Shown one piece after another: positions 1-8,202 of a stretch of DNA of 21,272 nt. A program made the translations under genes and the position numbers. Position 1 is the stretch's first letter. Each line of letters opens with the position of its first letter. The notes below the pieces were generated by a model, which saw nothing but the letters and a program-made list of their open reading frames with translations, had not been told where the DNA came from and ran no database searches. Source of the stretch: Sulfurimonas sp. Its GTDB lineage: Bacteria; Campylobacterota; Campylobacteria; Campylobacterales; Sulfurimonadaceae. Location: the NCBI GenBank assembly GCA_027011725.1, contig JALUZQ010000208.1:1-21272 (forward strand), given 5' to 3'.

Positions 1-64
1 GTATAGTATAACTATCTTATAGGAGAGTGCTGTATTACTCGTCTTATCTATTTATATTAAACTA

Positions 65-73
65 TGTTATAAT
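65..73 (+). promoter_or_regulatory. Extended -10 promoter for the first exported-protein gene
   Basis: The bases TGTTATAAT match the extended -10 consensus TGnTATAAT exactly, and there is no clear -35, as is common in Campylobacterota sigma-70 promoters. The predicted transcription start is near 80. That leaves a leader of about 20 bases containing AGGAAAGG (90-97) before the ATG at 102. It also argues against any start upstream of about 80. Confidence 0.6.
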
Positions 74-101
74 TCGTAATCTAAAAATAAGGAAAGGTAT
101 G

Positions 102-1223
102 ATGAAAATGGATGTAAAGGGCTTTTTGAATAAAATATTTTTTCTACTGATAGTCTTACCTTTACATCTAAACGCAGGAGAAGTGGATAACTACTATGCT
201 TGGAATCATCATATAGAAGACTCCTCATTTGAGTTTAACATATACATAAATGATGCCATTAATGATGCGCTTGATAGTGTCAATAAAAAATGGGGAACTC
301 CAAGTTGTGAAGAGGCTGCTATGGGGATTATGAAAAAGCTTGGCAGCACGAACTACCTCATAAAAAGGGTAGGCTCACTCAATACAAAACTTGAAAAATG
401 GGCGCAGGATAATCCTCAAATAGATAAGATTCCCCGTCAGGGAGAATCACTCAAGGAGTATGCAGCAAAGAGTATTTATGCCCCTGAGTTGAAGATTTTT
501 GGAGTGCCGACAAAGCTTGATGTAACATTGAATGTAAATGGTGTCTATTTTGGAACCGATAAGCTGAGTCACTTTTTGGGCTCCGGCTTTGAATACTACA
601 GAAAATACCTGAGATATCTTGATGACTACTCTCCTGTAATGGCAGAAGCACTTGCTGTGAAATGGGGCGTGAAGATGGAAAACGGCATCATCGGTCTTCA
701 AGCAGTTGGTGTATTCTCTTATGCAGATTTAGAGGCAAATTTTCAGGGTTTAGAGATGGCAGAGGATTTTTGTAGGGCGGATGAGCCAAAACTCAAATTG
801 ATTGGAAAAAATTGGATACTCGCGCAGAAAATAGATTTTCGTGACTATGTCAATCCAAACTGGGATGAGTCTTTTTACCGCTCAACATATACACAAAAAC
901 GTCTTGAATCAGTGAAAGAGAATGTAAAACAATTTGGCATTTACCAAAGAAGTCAATCGGAGTGGGTAGCAGCTTTTTTAGAGAGATATAAAAATAACTA
1001 CAGTGATGATTTTGCAACAAAGCATTTTGTGGACTCCAGCCTCTCTGCAAAACTACTTTACCTTGCACAACATACGACGCTAGAGAGTTTGGGCGAAAAA
1101 GAGTACTATGAGTATGCAAACGCAGTCTCGTTAGATTTGAGTTATGAAGAGTACCTTGAGTTTCTTGATGGTTTGGAACTGATGCCACAAGATGCAGTAA
1201 CACTTGAAAAACTCAATGAATAA
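102..1223 (+). CDS. Exported protein of unknown function
   Basis: I do not recognise this family with confidence. The reading frame is open back to a GTG at 27, but the promoter at 65-73 and the Shine-Dalgarno AGGAAAGG at 90-97 point to ATG 102 (ATG 99 is equally possible). From there the protein is about 373 residues. It begins MKMDVKGFLNKIFF, followed by a hydrophobic core and a likely signal peptidase I site after LNA, so the mature protein should be periplasmic. A notable segment reads GTDKLSHFLGSGFEYYRKY; a Thr-Asp-Lys-x-x-His-Phe element is reminiscent of the small YfiM/DUF2279 lipoproteins, but this is a weak resemblance. The remainder is soluble and rich in aromatic and charged residues. 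The stop overlaps the start of the next gene by 8 bases, so the two are probably co-translated. Confidence 0.8.
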   Translation: MKMDVKGFLNKIFFLLIVLPLHLNAGEVDNYYAWNHHIEDSSFEFNIYINDAINDALDSVNKKWGTPSCEEAAMGIMKKLGSTNYLIKRVGSLNTKLEKWAQDNPQIDKIPRQGESLKEYAAKSIYAPELKIFGVPTKLDVTLNVNGVYFGTDKLSHFLGSGFEYYRKYLRYLDDYSPVMAEALAVKWGVKMENGIIGLQAVGVFSYADLEANFQGLEMAEDFCRADEPKLKLIGKNWILAQKIDFRDYVNPNWDESFYRSTYTQKRLESVKENVKQFGIYQRSQSEWVAAFLERYKNNYSDDFATKHFVDSSLSAKLLYLAQHTTLESLGEKEYYEYANAVSLDLSYEEYLEFLDGLELMPQDAVTLEKLNE

Positions 1224-2133
1224 ACTTCTTTTTGGACTGCTTCTCTCTTGCCAGTTTCTTTTTGGTGGTATGACTGCGTTTGATATACGACCTGCTTCAA
1301 TGCAGCAAAACAGCTATGAGAAAATTACCATTCTTGATAGCAAGCGTTTGGAGTTTAGTGACATATCCGGAGTGAAAATCAGCGAACTCTCCGGACTTGC
1401 CTATAAAAATGGATATTTGTATGCGGTGAGTGACAGAGGCTATTTAGTTGTATTTCGGCTGCGTTTAAATCATGACAAAATTGCTAAGTTAACATTTGTT
1501 CATAAGTATAAACTACGTAAAAAACACTCAAAAATTCATCATCACGATTCTGAAGGTTTAGCTTTAAAAGGGAATGATCTGCTTATATCATTTGAAGGTA
1601 AAGAAAGAGTGAACCTTTTTACTACAAATGGCGTCAAAATCAAAAAGATGCCTATCAACAAAACTTTGCAGAGACAAGAGTTATATAAGAGTAGAAACAA
1701 AGGGCTTGAAGGTGTGGCGTATAATAAAAAGTACGGCATTGTCACTGCACCTGAGAAGCCTTTGAAAAATGTTGATAAAAAGTACCACAGACTTTATTCA
1801 CGTACAAATATTTTTAAGTTTCAAGCATTTGGCAGTATTACAGGACTAGAGTTTATAGATGAAAACAACATACTTGTACTTTTACGTCGTTTTAATTTTT
1901 TTCCTCCAAGCAGATACTCGGCACTTGTAAAAGTAGACCTCTCCTCTTGTGATAAAAATCATCTCTGTAAAAGCGAAGAGCTCGCTGCGTTTGACTCAAA
2001 TAATGGATGGAATATAGACAACTTCGAGGGTGTGACAAAAGTGGGGAACAACAGATTTTTAATGGTGAGTGATGACAATAACAATATGTTTCAAAAAACA
2101 CTCTTAGTGCTTTTTGAACTCAATGAAGATTAA
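1216..2133 (+). CDS. Exported esterase-like/phytase-like propeller protein
   Basis: A protein of 305 residues starting at ATG 1216, which sits inside the last codons of the upstream gene. A TTG at 1204 is in frame but would add only MKNS. The N-terminus MNKLLFGLLLSCQFLFGG is a signal peptide. The body carries repeated strand-turn units typical of the phytase-like esterase domain (PF13449 type): SGLAYKNGYLYAVSDRG, DSEGLALKGNDLLISFEG, KGLEGVAYN, GLEFIDENNILVLLRR and NFEGVTKVGNNRFLMVSDDNN. These alternate Glu-Gly and Ser-Asp-Asp/Asn turns are the family signature. The substrate is unknown; members are usually annotated only as esterase-like activity of phytase. Its overlap with the preceding exported protein suggests a joint periplasmic role. 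It converges on trpA, and the two coding regions overlap by 4 bases, so no terminator lies between them. Confidence 0.75.
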   Translation: MNKLLFGLLLSCQFLFGGMTAFDIRPASMQQNSYEKITILDSKRLEFSDISGVKISELSGLAYKNGYLYAVSDRGYLVVFRLRLNHDKIAKLTFVHKYKLRKKHSKIHHHDSEGLALKGNDLLISFEGKERVNLFTTNGVKIKKMPINKTLQRQELYKSRNKGLEGVAYNKKYGIVTAPEKPLKNVDKKYHRLYSRTNIFKFQAFGSITGLEFIDENNILVLLRRFNFFPPSRYSALVKVDLSSCDKNHLCKSEELAAFDSNNGWNIDNFEGVTKVGNNRFLMVSDDNNNMFQKTLLVLFELNED

Positions 2134-2870
2134 GAGTTTATTTCGTTTTTGATGACTTTTGCAAGCTCGCTGCACTGCGTGATTTTTTGGCTTGAAGTAA
2201 GTTGTTCATTTAAAAGGATGTTTATAAAAGCACTCCCGACAATGACTCCATCAGCCCCTTTTACTTTCTCTTTCGCAGTTTTTTCATTCACCCCAAAACC
2301 GACATAGACAGGTGTTTGTGTATATTTTTTGATAGAAGCTAAAAATGGCTGCAGATCTTCAGCAGTTCCAGCTCCTGTGATGCCTGTATATGCTACCATA
2401 TAGATGAACTTCTGTGCATCACGCACAAGCTCTTCTATGCGTTTTTCAGAATCTGTAGGTGCTACGAAAGAGATATTTGCAAGATCATTTTGGGTAAAAA
2501 GTTCCTTGTAAAGTTGTGCCTCTTCATGCGGTACATCGGGGATGATAAGTCCGTTTACTCCAAGCTCTTTTGCAAGTGGGAGCAGTTTGTGCATATCTTG
2601 TTGATAGAAACTGTTGAAGTAACCCATCCAGAGTGTATCAACTTTTGGTGCTACGGCTTTTGATATCTCTAGGAGGTCTTTAAACTTAAATCCAAGCTCA
2701 AGCGCTTTGTGGTTCGCATCTTCTATGGCAGGGCCGTCTGCTACAGGGTCAGAGAAGGGAACACCAAGTTCAAGCGTGTCTACTCCATTCTCTCCAAGTG
2801 CGAGAGCGAGATCGATACTAAAAGATTTGTCCGGATAGCCGGATGTAATGTATGCTACGAGTTTTTTCAT
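2130..2870 (-). CDS. trpA: Tryptophan synthase alpha chain
   Basis: Converts indole-3-glycerol phosphate to indole and glyceraldehyde-3-phosphate; the indole is passed to the TrpB subunit of the cytoplasmic alpha2-beta2 complex in the last step of tryptophan synthesis. The hallmark segment TLELGVPFSDPVADGP holds the two catalytic acids, Glu34 and Asp45, at the same 11-residue spacing as Glu49/Asp60 of the enteric enzyme. The phosphate-binding region is visible near the C-terminus (VGFGVNEKTAKEKVKGADGVIVGSA, read in two pieces). At 246 residues it is slightly shorter than the usual 265-270. The ATG overlaps the stop of the HPt gene by one base (TAATG), indicating translational coupling. No trpB or other trp gene is in the window, so trpA is separated from the rest of the pathway. 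Confidence 0.96.
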   Translation of the reverse strand: MKKLVAYITSGYPDKSFSIDLALALGENGVDTLELGVPFSDPVADGPAIEDANHKALELGFKFKDLLEISKAVAPKVDTLWMGYFNSFYQQDMHKLLPLAKELGVNGLIIPDVPHEEAQLYKELFTQNDLANISFVAPTDSEKRIEELVRDAQKFIYMVAYTGITGAGTAEDLQPFLASIKKYTQTPVYVGFGVNEKTAKEKVKGADGVIVGSAFINILLNEQLTSSQKITQCSELAKVIKNEINS

Positions 2871-3271
2871 TATTTGTCCATGTCGGGAGTTTTTAGTAGA
2901 GAGAATTTTATTTTAGTGAGTTCATTATCGAGTTTGAGATCATCTTGCCATGTCGCAAACATATCGCTGATCTGTAAAAGCCAGTCAATCGTCTCTTGAT
3001 TAACAGAGTCTTTATCGTTTCTAAGCTCTTCAAGGGTATCTTCTACAAAAGCAGCAAGTTTGTTCATTGGCATGATCTGTAGATATCCCGAAGCTGATTT
3101 AATGTTGTGAAAAACACGAAAGAGTTCGTTGATACTGCGTTTGTACATGTTGGGTTTTGTAAGGTCAATAATCATGACCTCCATGCTCTCAACCATCATA
3201 GAGTAGTGATCTAAGAACTCATCTACGATTTCATAATCATAATTTGCATCTAAATCACTTCTTATACCCAT
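2870..3271 (-). CDS. Stand-alone histidine phosphotransfer (HPt) protein
   Basis: A 133-residue, predicted all-helical cytoplasmic protein. The segment VFHNIKSASGYLQ matches the HPt/CheA-P1 consensus HxxKSxSxxL, with His55 as the likely phospho-acceptor. It has no kinase, receiver or membrane segment, so it would relay phosphate between a hybrid kinase and a response regulator encoded elsewhere. The start ATG follows AGGAG at 8 bases, and an extended -10 box (3297-3305) lies just upstream. It is the first gene of a two-gene operon with trpA, coupled by a one-base stop/start overlap. A regulatory partner is not evident nearby: CheY and the OmpR-type regulator in the window are 7 and 17 kb away. 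The HPt call rests on the motif and size; the pathway is unknown. Confidence 0.75.
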   Translation of the reverse strand: MGIRSDLDANYDYEIVDEFLDHYSMMVESMEVMIIDLTKPNMYKRSINELFRVFHNIKSASGYLQIMPMNKLAAFVEDTLEELRNDKDSVNQETIDWLLQISDMFATWQDDLKLDNELTKIKFSLLKTPDMDK

Positions 3272-3296
3272 TAAATAATTCTCCTATAGTGACCAA

Positions 3297-3305
3297 ATTA
3301 TAGCA
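3297..3305 (-). promoter_or_regulatory. Extended -10 promoter for HPt-trpA
   Basis: Read on the minus strand this is TGCTATAAT, a perfect extended -10. The predicted start is near 3290, giving a leader of about 20 bases that carries the AGGAG ribosome site (3281-3285). The element lies 9 bases from the opposing panB -10 box. Confidence 0.6.
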
Positions 3306-3314
3306 ATTTTTAGT

Positions 3315-3320
3315 TAAAAT
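3315..3320 (+). promoter_or_regulatory. Putative -10 box for the panB operon
   Basis: TAAAAT matches 5 of 6 positions of TATAAT and sits about 30 bases before the panB ATG. It has no TGn extension. It overlaps the upstream region of the divergent HPt promoter. Confidence 0.4.
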
Positions 3321-3349
3321 ACTTTTATTAAATTACAAAGAGTTTTCAA

Positions 3350-4141
3350 ATGAGTAAAAAATTAACTATATCCTCTATAAAAAAGGTCAAAGGTGTGCAG
3401 CCTTTGGTGATGATTACTGCCTATGATGCGCTGTTTGCAAAGCTTGTAAGTGAGAGTGCAGATATGATTCTCGTCGGTGACAGCCTAAATATGAGTTTTG
3501 CCGGCAAGAGTGATACTATCTCAGCAACACTGCAGCAGATGATATACCATACAAACGCAGTTTGTAGAGGTGCTCAAAACAGCTTTGTAGTGTGCGATAT
3601 GCCCTTTGGAACATATATAGACAAAGAGAGTGCACTTAAAAATGCTATAGAGGTGTTTCAGCAAACACCTGCAGATTGTGTCAAAATAGAAGGCGGACAA
3701 GAAAAAGCAGCAATAATTGAGCATTTAACTGCCAATGGCATTGCCGTATGTGGACATATCGGTCTGTTGCCGCAGTCCGTACGCAGTGAAGGCGGTTACA
3801 AAGTTAAAGGCAAAACAGAGGCAGAGCGAGAAGTGCTTATAGCCGATGCCAAAGCAGTTGAAGAAGCCGGTGCATTTTGTATGGTTATTGAAGGGACAAA
3901 AGCAGAAGTGGCAAAAGAGGTGGCTGAGGCTGTAAGCATTCCAGTTATAGGCATAGGTGCGGGAGCAGATGTAGATGGTCAGGTACTTGTCTTTTCTGAT
4001 ATGCTTGGACTTTTTGAAGAGTTTACACCAAAATTTGTGAAGAAGTATCTTGATGGAGCGACTCTGGTAAAAAATGCTGTGCAGGAGTATGCACAAGAAG
4101 TTCAAAGTAGAGCTTTTCCAACAGAGGAGCATACGTATTAA
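3350..4141 (+). CDS. panB: 3-methyl-2-oxobutanoate hydroxymethyltransferase
   Basis: Transfers a hydroxymethyl group from 5,10-methylene-tetrahydrofolate to alpha-ketoisovalerate, giving ketopantoate for pantothenate and coenzyme A synthesis in the cytoplasm. Family landmarks are [12 protein letters not shown] at the N-terminus, the metal-binding [37 protein letters not shown], and the catalytic-region glutamate in CMVIEGT followed by [25 protein letters not shown]. At 263 residues the length is normal. It starts at ATG 3350 after a weak AAAGAG site. The stop overlaps the ruvB start by one base (TAATG), making it the first gene of a panB-ruvB-permease operon. Confidence 0.97.
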   Translation: MSKKLTISSIKKVKGVQPLVMITAYDALFAKLVSESADMILVGDSLNMSFAGKSDTISATLQQMIYHTNAVCRGAQNSFVVCDMPFGTYIDKESALKNAIEVFQQTPADCVKIEGGQEKAAIIEHLTANGIAVCGHIGLLPQSVRSEGGYKVKGKTEAEREVLIADAKAVEEAGAFCMVIEGTKAEVAKEVAEAVSIPVIGIGAGADVDGQVLVFSDMLGLFEEFTPKFVKKYLDGATLVKNAVQEYAQEVQSRAFPTEEHTY

Positions 4142-5169
4142 TGGGTGAGATCTTAATGGACAGAGTTGTTGACATAGAGACCTTTTCACTTGAAGATGAA
4201 AGCTCTGAAGTGACACTGCGCCCCGATGCTTGGAGCGAGTACATAGGTCAAGAGCAGATCAAAAAAAATCTCTCTGTTTTTATAGAGGCTTCCAAAAAAC
4301 GCCAAGAGGCACTTGACCATGTCCTTTTTTACGGACCTCCGGGACTTGGAAAGACAACTTTGGCGCTTATCATCGCAAATGAGATGAATGCCAACATAAA
4401 AGTAACAGCTGCACCGATGATAGAAAAGAGTGGTGATTTAGCAGCAATTTTGACAAACCTCGAAGAGGGTGATATTTTGTTTATAGATGAAATCCATCGC
4501 CTCTCTCCTGCTGTGGAAGAGATACTCTACTCCTCTATGGAAGATTACCGTATCGATATTATCATCGGGAGTGGTCCTGCTGCACAGACAGTTAAGATTG
4601 ACCTGCCGCGTTTTACGCTCATAGGTGCTACAACACGTGCCGGAATGCTCTCAAACCCTCTGCGTGACAGATTTGGGATGAGCTTTCGTATGAATTTTTA
4701 TTCAAACGATGAACTTGCCCGCATCATTACGCAGGCATCAGAGAAACTTGAAAAAGAGATCGTCTATGAAGCGGCACATGAGATAGCTAAACGCAGTAGA
4801 GGTACACCGCGTATAGCACTGCGTTTACTCCGTCGTGTTCGTGACTTTGCAGATGTCGCAGATGAAGAAAATATTGGGCATGAGCGTACAAAGTATGCAC
4901 TTGATGAGCTTGGCATTAACTCTCATGGTTTTGATGAGATGGACTTGCGCCTTTTAAACCTTTTAGCTTCTGCAAATGGTCGGGCAATGGGACTTAGCAC
5001 TATAGCTGCAGCACTGAGTGAGGATGAGGGGACAGTTGAAGATGTGCTTGAACCTTATTTGATAGCAAATGGCTACTTGGAGCGTACGGCAAAGGGTAGA
5101 AAGGCAACAAGAGCAACCTATGATGTACTTAATATGAGTTGTGTAAACGCAGATGGGACACTTTTTTAG
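4141..5169 (+). CDS. ruvB: Holliday junction branch-migration ATPase RuvB
   Basis: The hexameric AAA+ motor that, with RuvA and RuvC, drives branch migration of Holliday junctions in recombinational repair. Visible motifs are [12 protein letters not shown], Walker A GPPGLGKT (residues 65-72), Walker [12 protein letters not shown] (Asp-Glu-Ile-His 116-119), sensor I GATTRAG, and the arginine-finger region SNPLRDRFG. The C-terminal winged helix includes [19 protein letters not shown] and [13 protein letters not shown]. From ATG 4141 it has 342 residues. A second in-frame ATG at 4156 ([10 protein letters not shown]), preceded by GGTGAG, is a credible alternative start. It is coupled to panB by a one-base overlap, and the next gene begins directly after its stop. 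ruvA and ruvC are not in the window. Confidence 0.97.
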   Translation: MGEILMDRVVDIETFSLEDESSEVTLRPDAWSEYIGQEQIKKNLSVFIEASKKRQEALDHVLFYGPPGLGKTTLALIIANEMNANIKVTAAPMIEKSGDLAAILTNLEEGDILFIDEIHRLSPAVEEILYSSMEDYRIDIIIGSGPAAQTVKIDLPRFTLIGATTRAGMLSNPLRDRFGMSFRMNFYSNDELARIITQASEKLEKEIVYEAAHEIAKRSRGTPRIALRLLRRVRDFADVADEENIGHERTKYALDELGINSHGFDEMDLRLLNLLASANGRAMGLSTIAAALSEDEGTVEDVLEPYLIANGYLERTAKGRKATRATYDVLNMSCVNADGTLF

Positions 5170-6222
5170 ATGAGAACACAATATTTTATTGCAATTTTAT
5201 TTGCTGTATCGCTTTATTGGATGTATCTGCTTTATGCACCGTTTTTGATGGTGATTACTATTGCCGCACTTTTAGCGGTTTCCACATCAAATCTACAAGA
5301 CTATTTTGAAAAGCGACTCCACTCAAAACTTGGAGCGGCCATTCTTTCTTCTCTTTTACTTGCAACACTTTTCTTTGCGCCACTTGGGTACTTTTTGACC
5401 AATTTGACTCTGAAATTAAATCACTTAAACCCCGATACTTTGAAAAATGTGGAACTCTATATAAAACATCTCATTGAAAATCCTCCACAGTATTTACTTT
5501 TTTTAAAGCCATACTTTGCTGATAGTTTACAAGATATAAACATTAACACTTTAACTGCAAATGCTTTGAGTATCGCAGGGAAAATCGGTGCCTTTAGTGC
5601 AGGTTTTGTAAAAAATGCCTTTTTAGTCATCGTCTTTTACTTTTTTGCAAACTATAACGGTGCTGCGATGGTACGTTTTTTAAAGCGTATAGTGCAGATG
5701 TCAAATGAAGACAGTGAGCTACTTATTCGTGAGCTCTCTTCGGTGATGAGTGTTGTATTTTACTCTATCATTGCCACAGCTATGTTTGAGGGTGCACTCT
5801 TTGGAATTGCCATCTCATTTATGGGCTATAACGGTCTGCTTTTTGGCATTATGTACGGTTTTGCCTCTTTAGTTCCTGTCGTTGGTGGCGTTTTAATGTG
5901 GCTTCCGTTTATGATTTATGAGTTTTCTCTTGGGCACAACGGCAGTGCGATCTTTATCGCTTTGTACTCTATTATCGTCATCTCTATTATCGCCGATACT
6001 TTCATAAAACCGCTTATAATTCGTGAGATAAATATGAGGGTGCTCAAAAATGAAGTGAGCTCGATGAATGAGCTTGTCATCTTTTTTGCAATCATCGCGG
6101 GGCTTACAACATTCGGATTTTGGGGAATGATCTTAGGGCCTGCTATCACGGCATTTTTCTTGACCATATTAAAGCTTTTTGAAGCACGTTCAAGGGAGTG
6201 TGAACGCACAAAAGAGTGTTAA
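5170..6222 (+). CDS. AI-2E family (PerM-type) membrane transporter
   Basis: A 350-residue polytopic inner-membrane protein of the AI-2E exporter/PerM superfamily. The order of parts is typical: an N-terminal pair of membrane helices (about residues 5-40), another at about 56-78, a soluble amphipathic region, then a helix at about 143-162 and a C-terminal cluster of helices (about 195-340). The latter includes the family segments GALFGIAISFMGYNGLLFG, ASLVPVVGGVLMWLP, and GLTTFGFWGMILGPAITAFF, where the Phe-Gly-x-x-Gly-x-x-Leu-Gly-Pro element is characteristic. Substrates vary across the family (AI-2, Na+/H+), and nothing here fixes one. Its ATG follows the ruvB stop without a gap, so it is the third gene of the panB operon. 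It converges with lpxL across 12 bases. Confidence 0.85.
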   Translation: MRTQYFIAILFAVSLYWMYLLYAPFLMVITIAALLAVSTSNLQDYFEKRLHSKLGAAILSSLLLATLFFAPLGYFLTNLTLKLNHLNPDTLKNVELYIKHLIENPPQYLLFLKPYFADSLQDININTLTANALSIAGKIGAFSAGFVKNAFLVIVFYFFANYNGAAMVRFLKRIVQMSNEDSELLIRELSSVMSVVFYSIIATAMFEGALFGIAISFMGYNGLLFGIMYGFASLVPVVGGVLMWLPFMIYEFSLGHNGSAIFIALYSIIVISIIADTFIKPLIIREINMRVLKNEVSSMNELVIFFAIIAGLTTFGFWGMILGPAITAFFLTILKLFEARSRECERTKEC

Positions 6223-6234
6223 AGGGCAGTATTT

Positions 6235-7119
6235 TTAGCTCTTGTAAATCTCCGGCTTATCGCTTTTCCAGCGGCGATGCAGCCAAAACCAAAATTTAGG
6301 CTCTTTTGTGATGATAGAAGTAAGCCAGTCCGCTTGAAGCTGTGTTGCTTTTTGAATGTCATCTGCTTCATCATCTGTATGGGGCACTTTTATCTCATCA
6401 AATATCATAAGTGTGTAGTTCTCTTCATCATCTGTACGTATGGTCACAGGAATGATGGCAGCATTGAACTTTCTTGCAAGGTAAGCGGGTGTTGAAGTTT
6501 GTCTGATAGGTTTCCCCATAAAGTTAACGACGACTCCTTCTCTTTTATTGATATTGGTGTCTATAAGAATTCCACTGGCTTTTCCCTGTCTTATGAGCCG
6601 AATGAGCGGTTTGACGACATTTGTCTTCTCTAAGTTCGTATTGCCAAAGCGTGAGCGGGCATCTAAGAGCCACTCTTCATAAACACGGTTCTTCATCTTT
6701 TTATAAACTGCTGCAACAGGTTCGACAAAAGCCCCAAGCGAAGCACCTCCGAGTTCCCATGAACAGTAGTGTGATGTAACATAGATGACAGCGCGCCCCT
6801 CTTTATGCACTCGCTCTACAGCTTCTTTATTGACTACAGTGACTTTTTGAGCGAGTTCTTCTTTGCTTATGTGTCGCAATTCCATCAGATGCATAAAGTT
6901 AAAGAGCAGGTTTTTAAAAGAGTATTTTGTTATTGCTTTTATCTCCTCTTTACTCATTGTATTGTCAAAAGCGTAGTTGAGATTTTGTCTCACAATTTTA
7001 CGGTACTTCTTGCTTGAAATGTATCCGATGAATGCTAGAAAAACAAAAAAGTTCTTCCGCGCACTTTTTGGAAGCGCCATAAGAATTTTTTCTAAAATAA
7101 GTAATGCTTTAAAACCCAT
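6235..7119 (-). CDS. lpxL: Lipid A late acyltransferase (LpxL/HtrB family)
   Basis: An inner-membrane-associated acyltransferase that adds a secondary acyl chain to Kdo2-lipid IVA during lipid A assembly. The catalytic HX4E motif is present as His117 and Glu122 in VTSHYCSWELGG. Later blocks match the family: GILIDTN, VNFMGKPIRQTSTPAYLARKF, AAIIPVTIRTDD and PKFWFWLHRRWK. The N-terminus has a hydrophobic anchor (about residues 24-36). Length, 294 residues, is normal. The start overlaps the waaC stop by one base, forming a waaC-lpxL operon; the same pair (waaC-htrB) opens the lipooligosaccharide locus of Campylobacter jejuni. Acyl-chain specificity (LpxL versus LpxM) cannot be told from the sequence. 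Confidence 0.93.
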   Translation of the reverse strand: MGFKALLILEKILMALPKSARKNFFVFLAFIGYISSKKYRKIVRQNLNYAFDNTMSKEEIKAITKYSFKNLLFNFMHLMELRHISKEELAQKVTVVNKEAVERVHKEGRAVIYVTSHYCSWELGGASLGAFVEPVAAVYKKMKNRVYEEWLLDARSRFGNTNLEKTNVVKPLIRLIRQGKASGILIDTNINKREGVVVNFMGKPIRQTSTPAYLARKFNAAIIPVTIRTDDEENYTLMIFDEIKVPHTDDEADDIQKATQLQADWLTSIITKEPKFWFWLHRRWKSDKPEIYKS

Positions 7120-8114
7120 TATTGCAGTAGCTCCTTCGCTTTTGAAAGTATGGTTGTGTATGGTATATCTCTGATCGAGAAGTCATTTTTGTCTATTTTC
7201 ATAATGTTTACCTCTGAAGCAGATTCAATAGCGATGTTCTTTGGTGTTTCATAGATCATGCGTCTATTCGTCGGGCCAAGGAGTGTAATAGATGGAATGT
7301 TCTGCGCCCACGCAATGTGAGTAGGTCCTGTGTCATTGCCAATGAGTAGATCCATATGCGATATAAAAGAGATAAGCGCTTCAAGATTCATAGCAGGTGC
7401 AAGTATGGCATTTTCACTTTGTGCACATATATACTCGGCATCACGCTTCTCTTTTTCATTACCCCAAATAATGTAGCACTTTGTATCAAGGCCATTACAT
7501 ATTTGTGCTATTTTCTCTTTTGGATAGATTTTAGACTCCCATGACGCGCCAATGACAAAAGCGACATTTTTTTTAGTAGTGCTGAGAGAGAACTCTTGTG
7601 TAATCTCAAAAACAGCTTTTTTTTCTAAAAGCATTGCATCTGTAATTTCAAACTTGAGTGCATCTCCTACAACATGGCAGTTGCGTTTGACGACATTCTC
7701 ACTATAGGCAATGTGCGAAGTCGTTTTGTAAAAAAGAGCAGCAAGTGATTCTCGCGTTGAGTCTCTGTCAAAACCATGCGTATTTTTGCCTATAAGCCTT
7801 GCAACTATTGCAGACTTTATGAGTCCTTGCATATCGATAATAATGTCATACTCATCCAAAGTTCGTAGTTTTTTTATGTTTTGCATAAGCAAAGCAAAAT
7901 TCTTCTCTTTTTTGAGTGCTTTGAGATTGAGAGTATGTACAGCTCGCAGCTCTTTGAGAGGCTTTAAAGCATCACTGAAAAGTTCTTCTGTAATCCAGTC
8001 AATAGCTGCGTTTGGATAATCCCCTTTTATAAACTGCACAACAACAGCACTGTTTATGATGTCGCCAAGAGCTGAGAGTCGCACGATTGCGATTTTGTGT
8101 ATATCTGTATTCAT
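7119..8114 (-). CDS. waaC: Lipopolysaccharide heptosyltransferase I
   Basis: Adds the first L-glycero-D-manno-heptose to Kdo of the LPS inner core, using ADP-heptose at the cytoplasmic face of the inner membrane. This is a GT-9 family protein: the N-terminal IAIVRLSALGDIINSAVVV and AIDWITEE match WaaC, and the C-terminal nucleotide-sugar site DLLIGNDTGPTHIAWA...ITLLGPTNRR is intact. Length is 331 residues. Codon ATG 8114 is the only sensible start, yet no Shine-Dalgarno is visible upstream. Instead a TATAAT box ends 7 bases before the ATG (8122-8127), so the message may be leaderless. It is divergent from the PglG-like gene and the first gene of the waaC-lpxL operon. Confidence 0.93.
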   Translation of the reverse strand: MNTDIHKIAIVRLSALGDIINSAVVVQFIKGDYPNAAIDWITEELFSDALKPLKELRAVHTLNLKALKKEKNFALLMQNIKKLRTLDEYDIIIDMQGLIKSAIVARLIGKNTHGFDRDSTRESLAALFYKTTSHIAYSENVVKRNCHVVGDALKFEITDAMLLEKKAVFEITQEFSLSTTKKNVAFVIGASWESKIYPKEKIAQICNGLDTKCYIIWGNEKEKRDAEYICAQSENAILAPAMNLEALISFISHMDLLIGNDTGPTHIAWAQNIPSITLLGPTNRRMIYETPKNIAIESASEVNIMKIDKNDFSIRDIPYTTILSKAKELLQ

Positions 8115-8121
8115 TAAGGGA

Positions 8122-8127
8122 ATTATA
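8122..8127 (-). promoter_or_regulatory. -10 box abutting the waaC start codon
   Basis: TATAAT on the minus strand, with 7 bases between its last T and the A of the waaC ATG. This places the predicted start of transcription at 8115 or 8114, implying a leader of 0-1 bases. Confidence 0.45.
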
Positions 8128-8156
8128 TCCTAATCTATTTATTATTATCGCTTAGA

Positions 8157-8162
8157 TATAAT
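8157..8162 (+). promoter_or_regulatory. -10 box for the PglG-like gene and downstream run
   Basis: A perfect TATAAT on the plus strand with a predicted start near 8169. The leader then carries AGAGGGG (8188-8194), a good ribosome site 8 bases before ATG 8203. Confidence 0.5.
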
Positions 8163-8202
8163 TCATTTAAATAAAATTACCGTGCTACAGAGGGGTATAT
8201 AG

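Noticed and set aside
27..101. GTG start at 27 extending the first exported protein by 25 residues
   Set aside because: The extension contains the extended -10 promoter at 65-73 and would bury the signal peptide; ATG 102 has a proper ribosome site.
3725..4216. Open frame of 163 codons antisense to panB and ruvB
   Set aside because: Cys/His/Phe-rich translation with no motif, lying across two well-supported genes.
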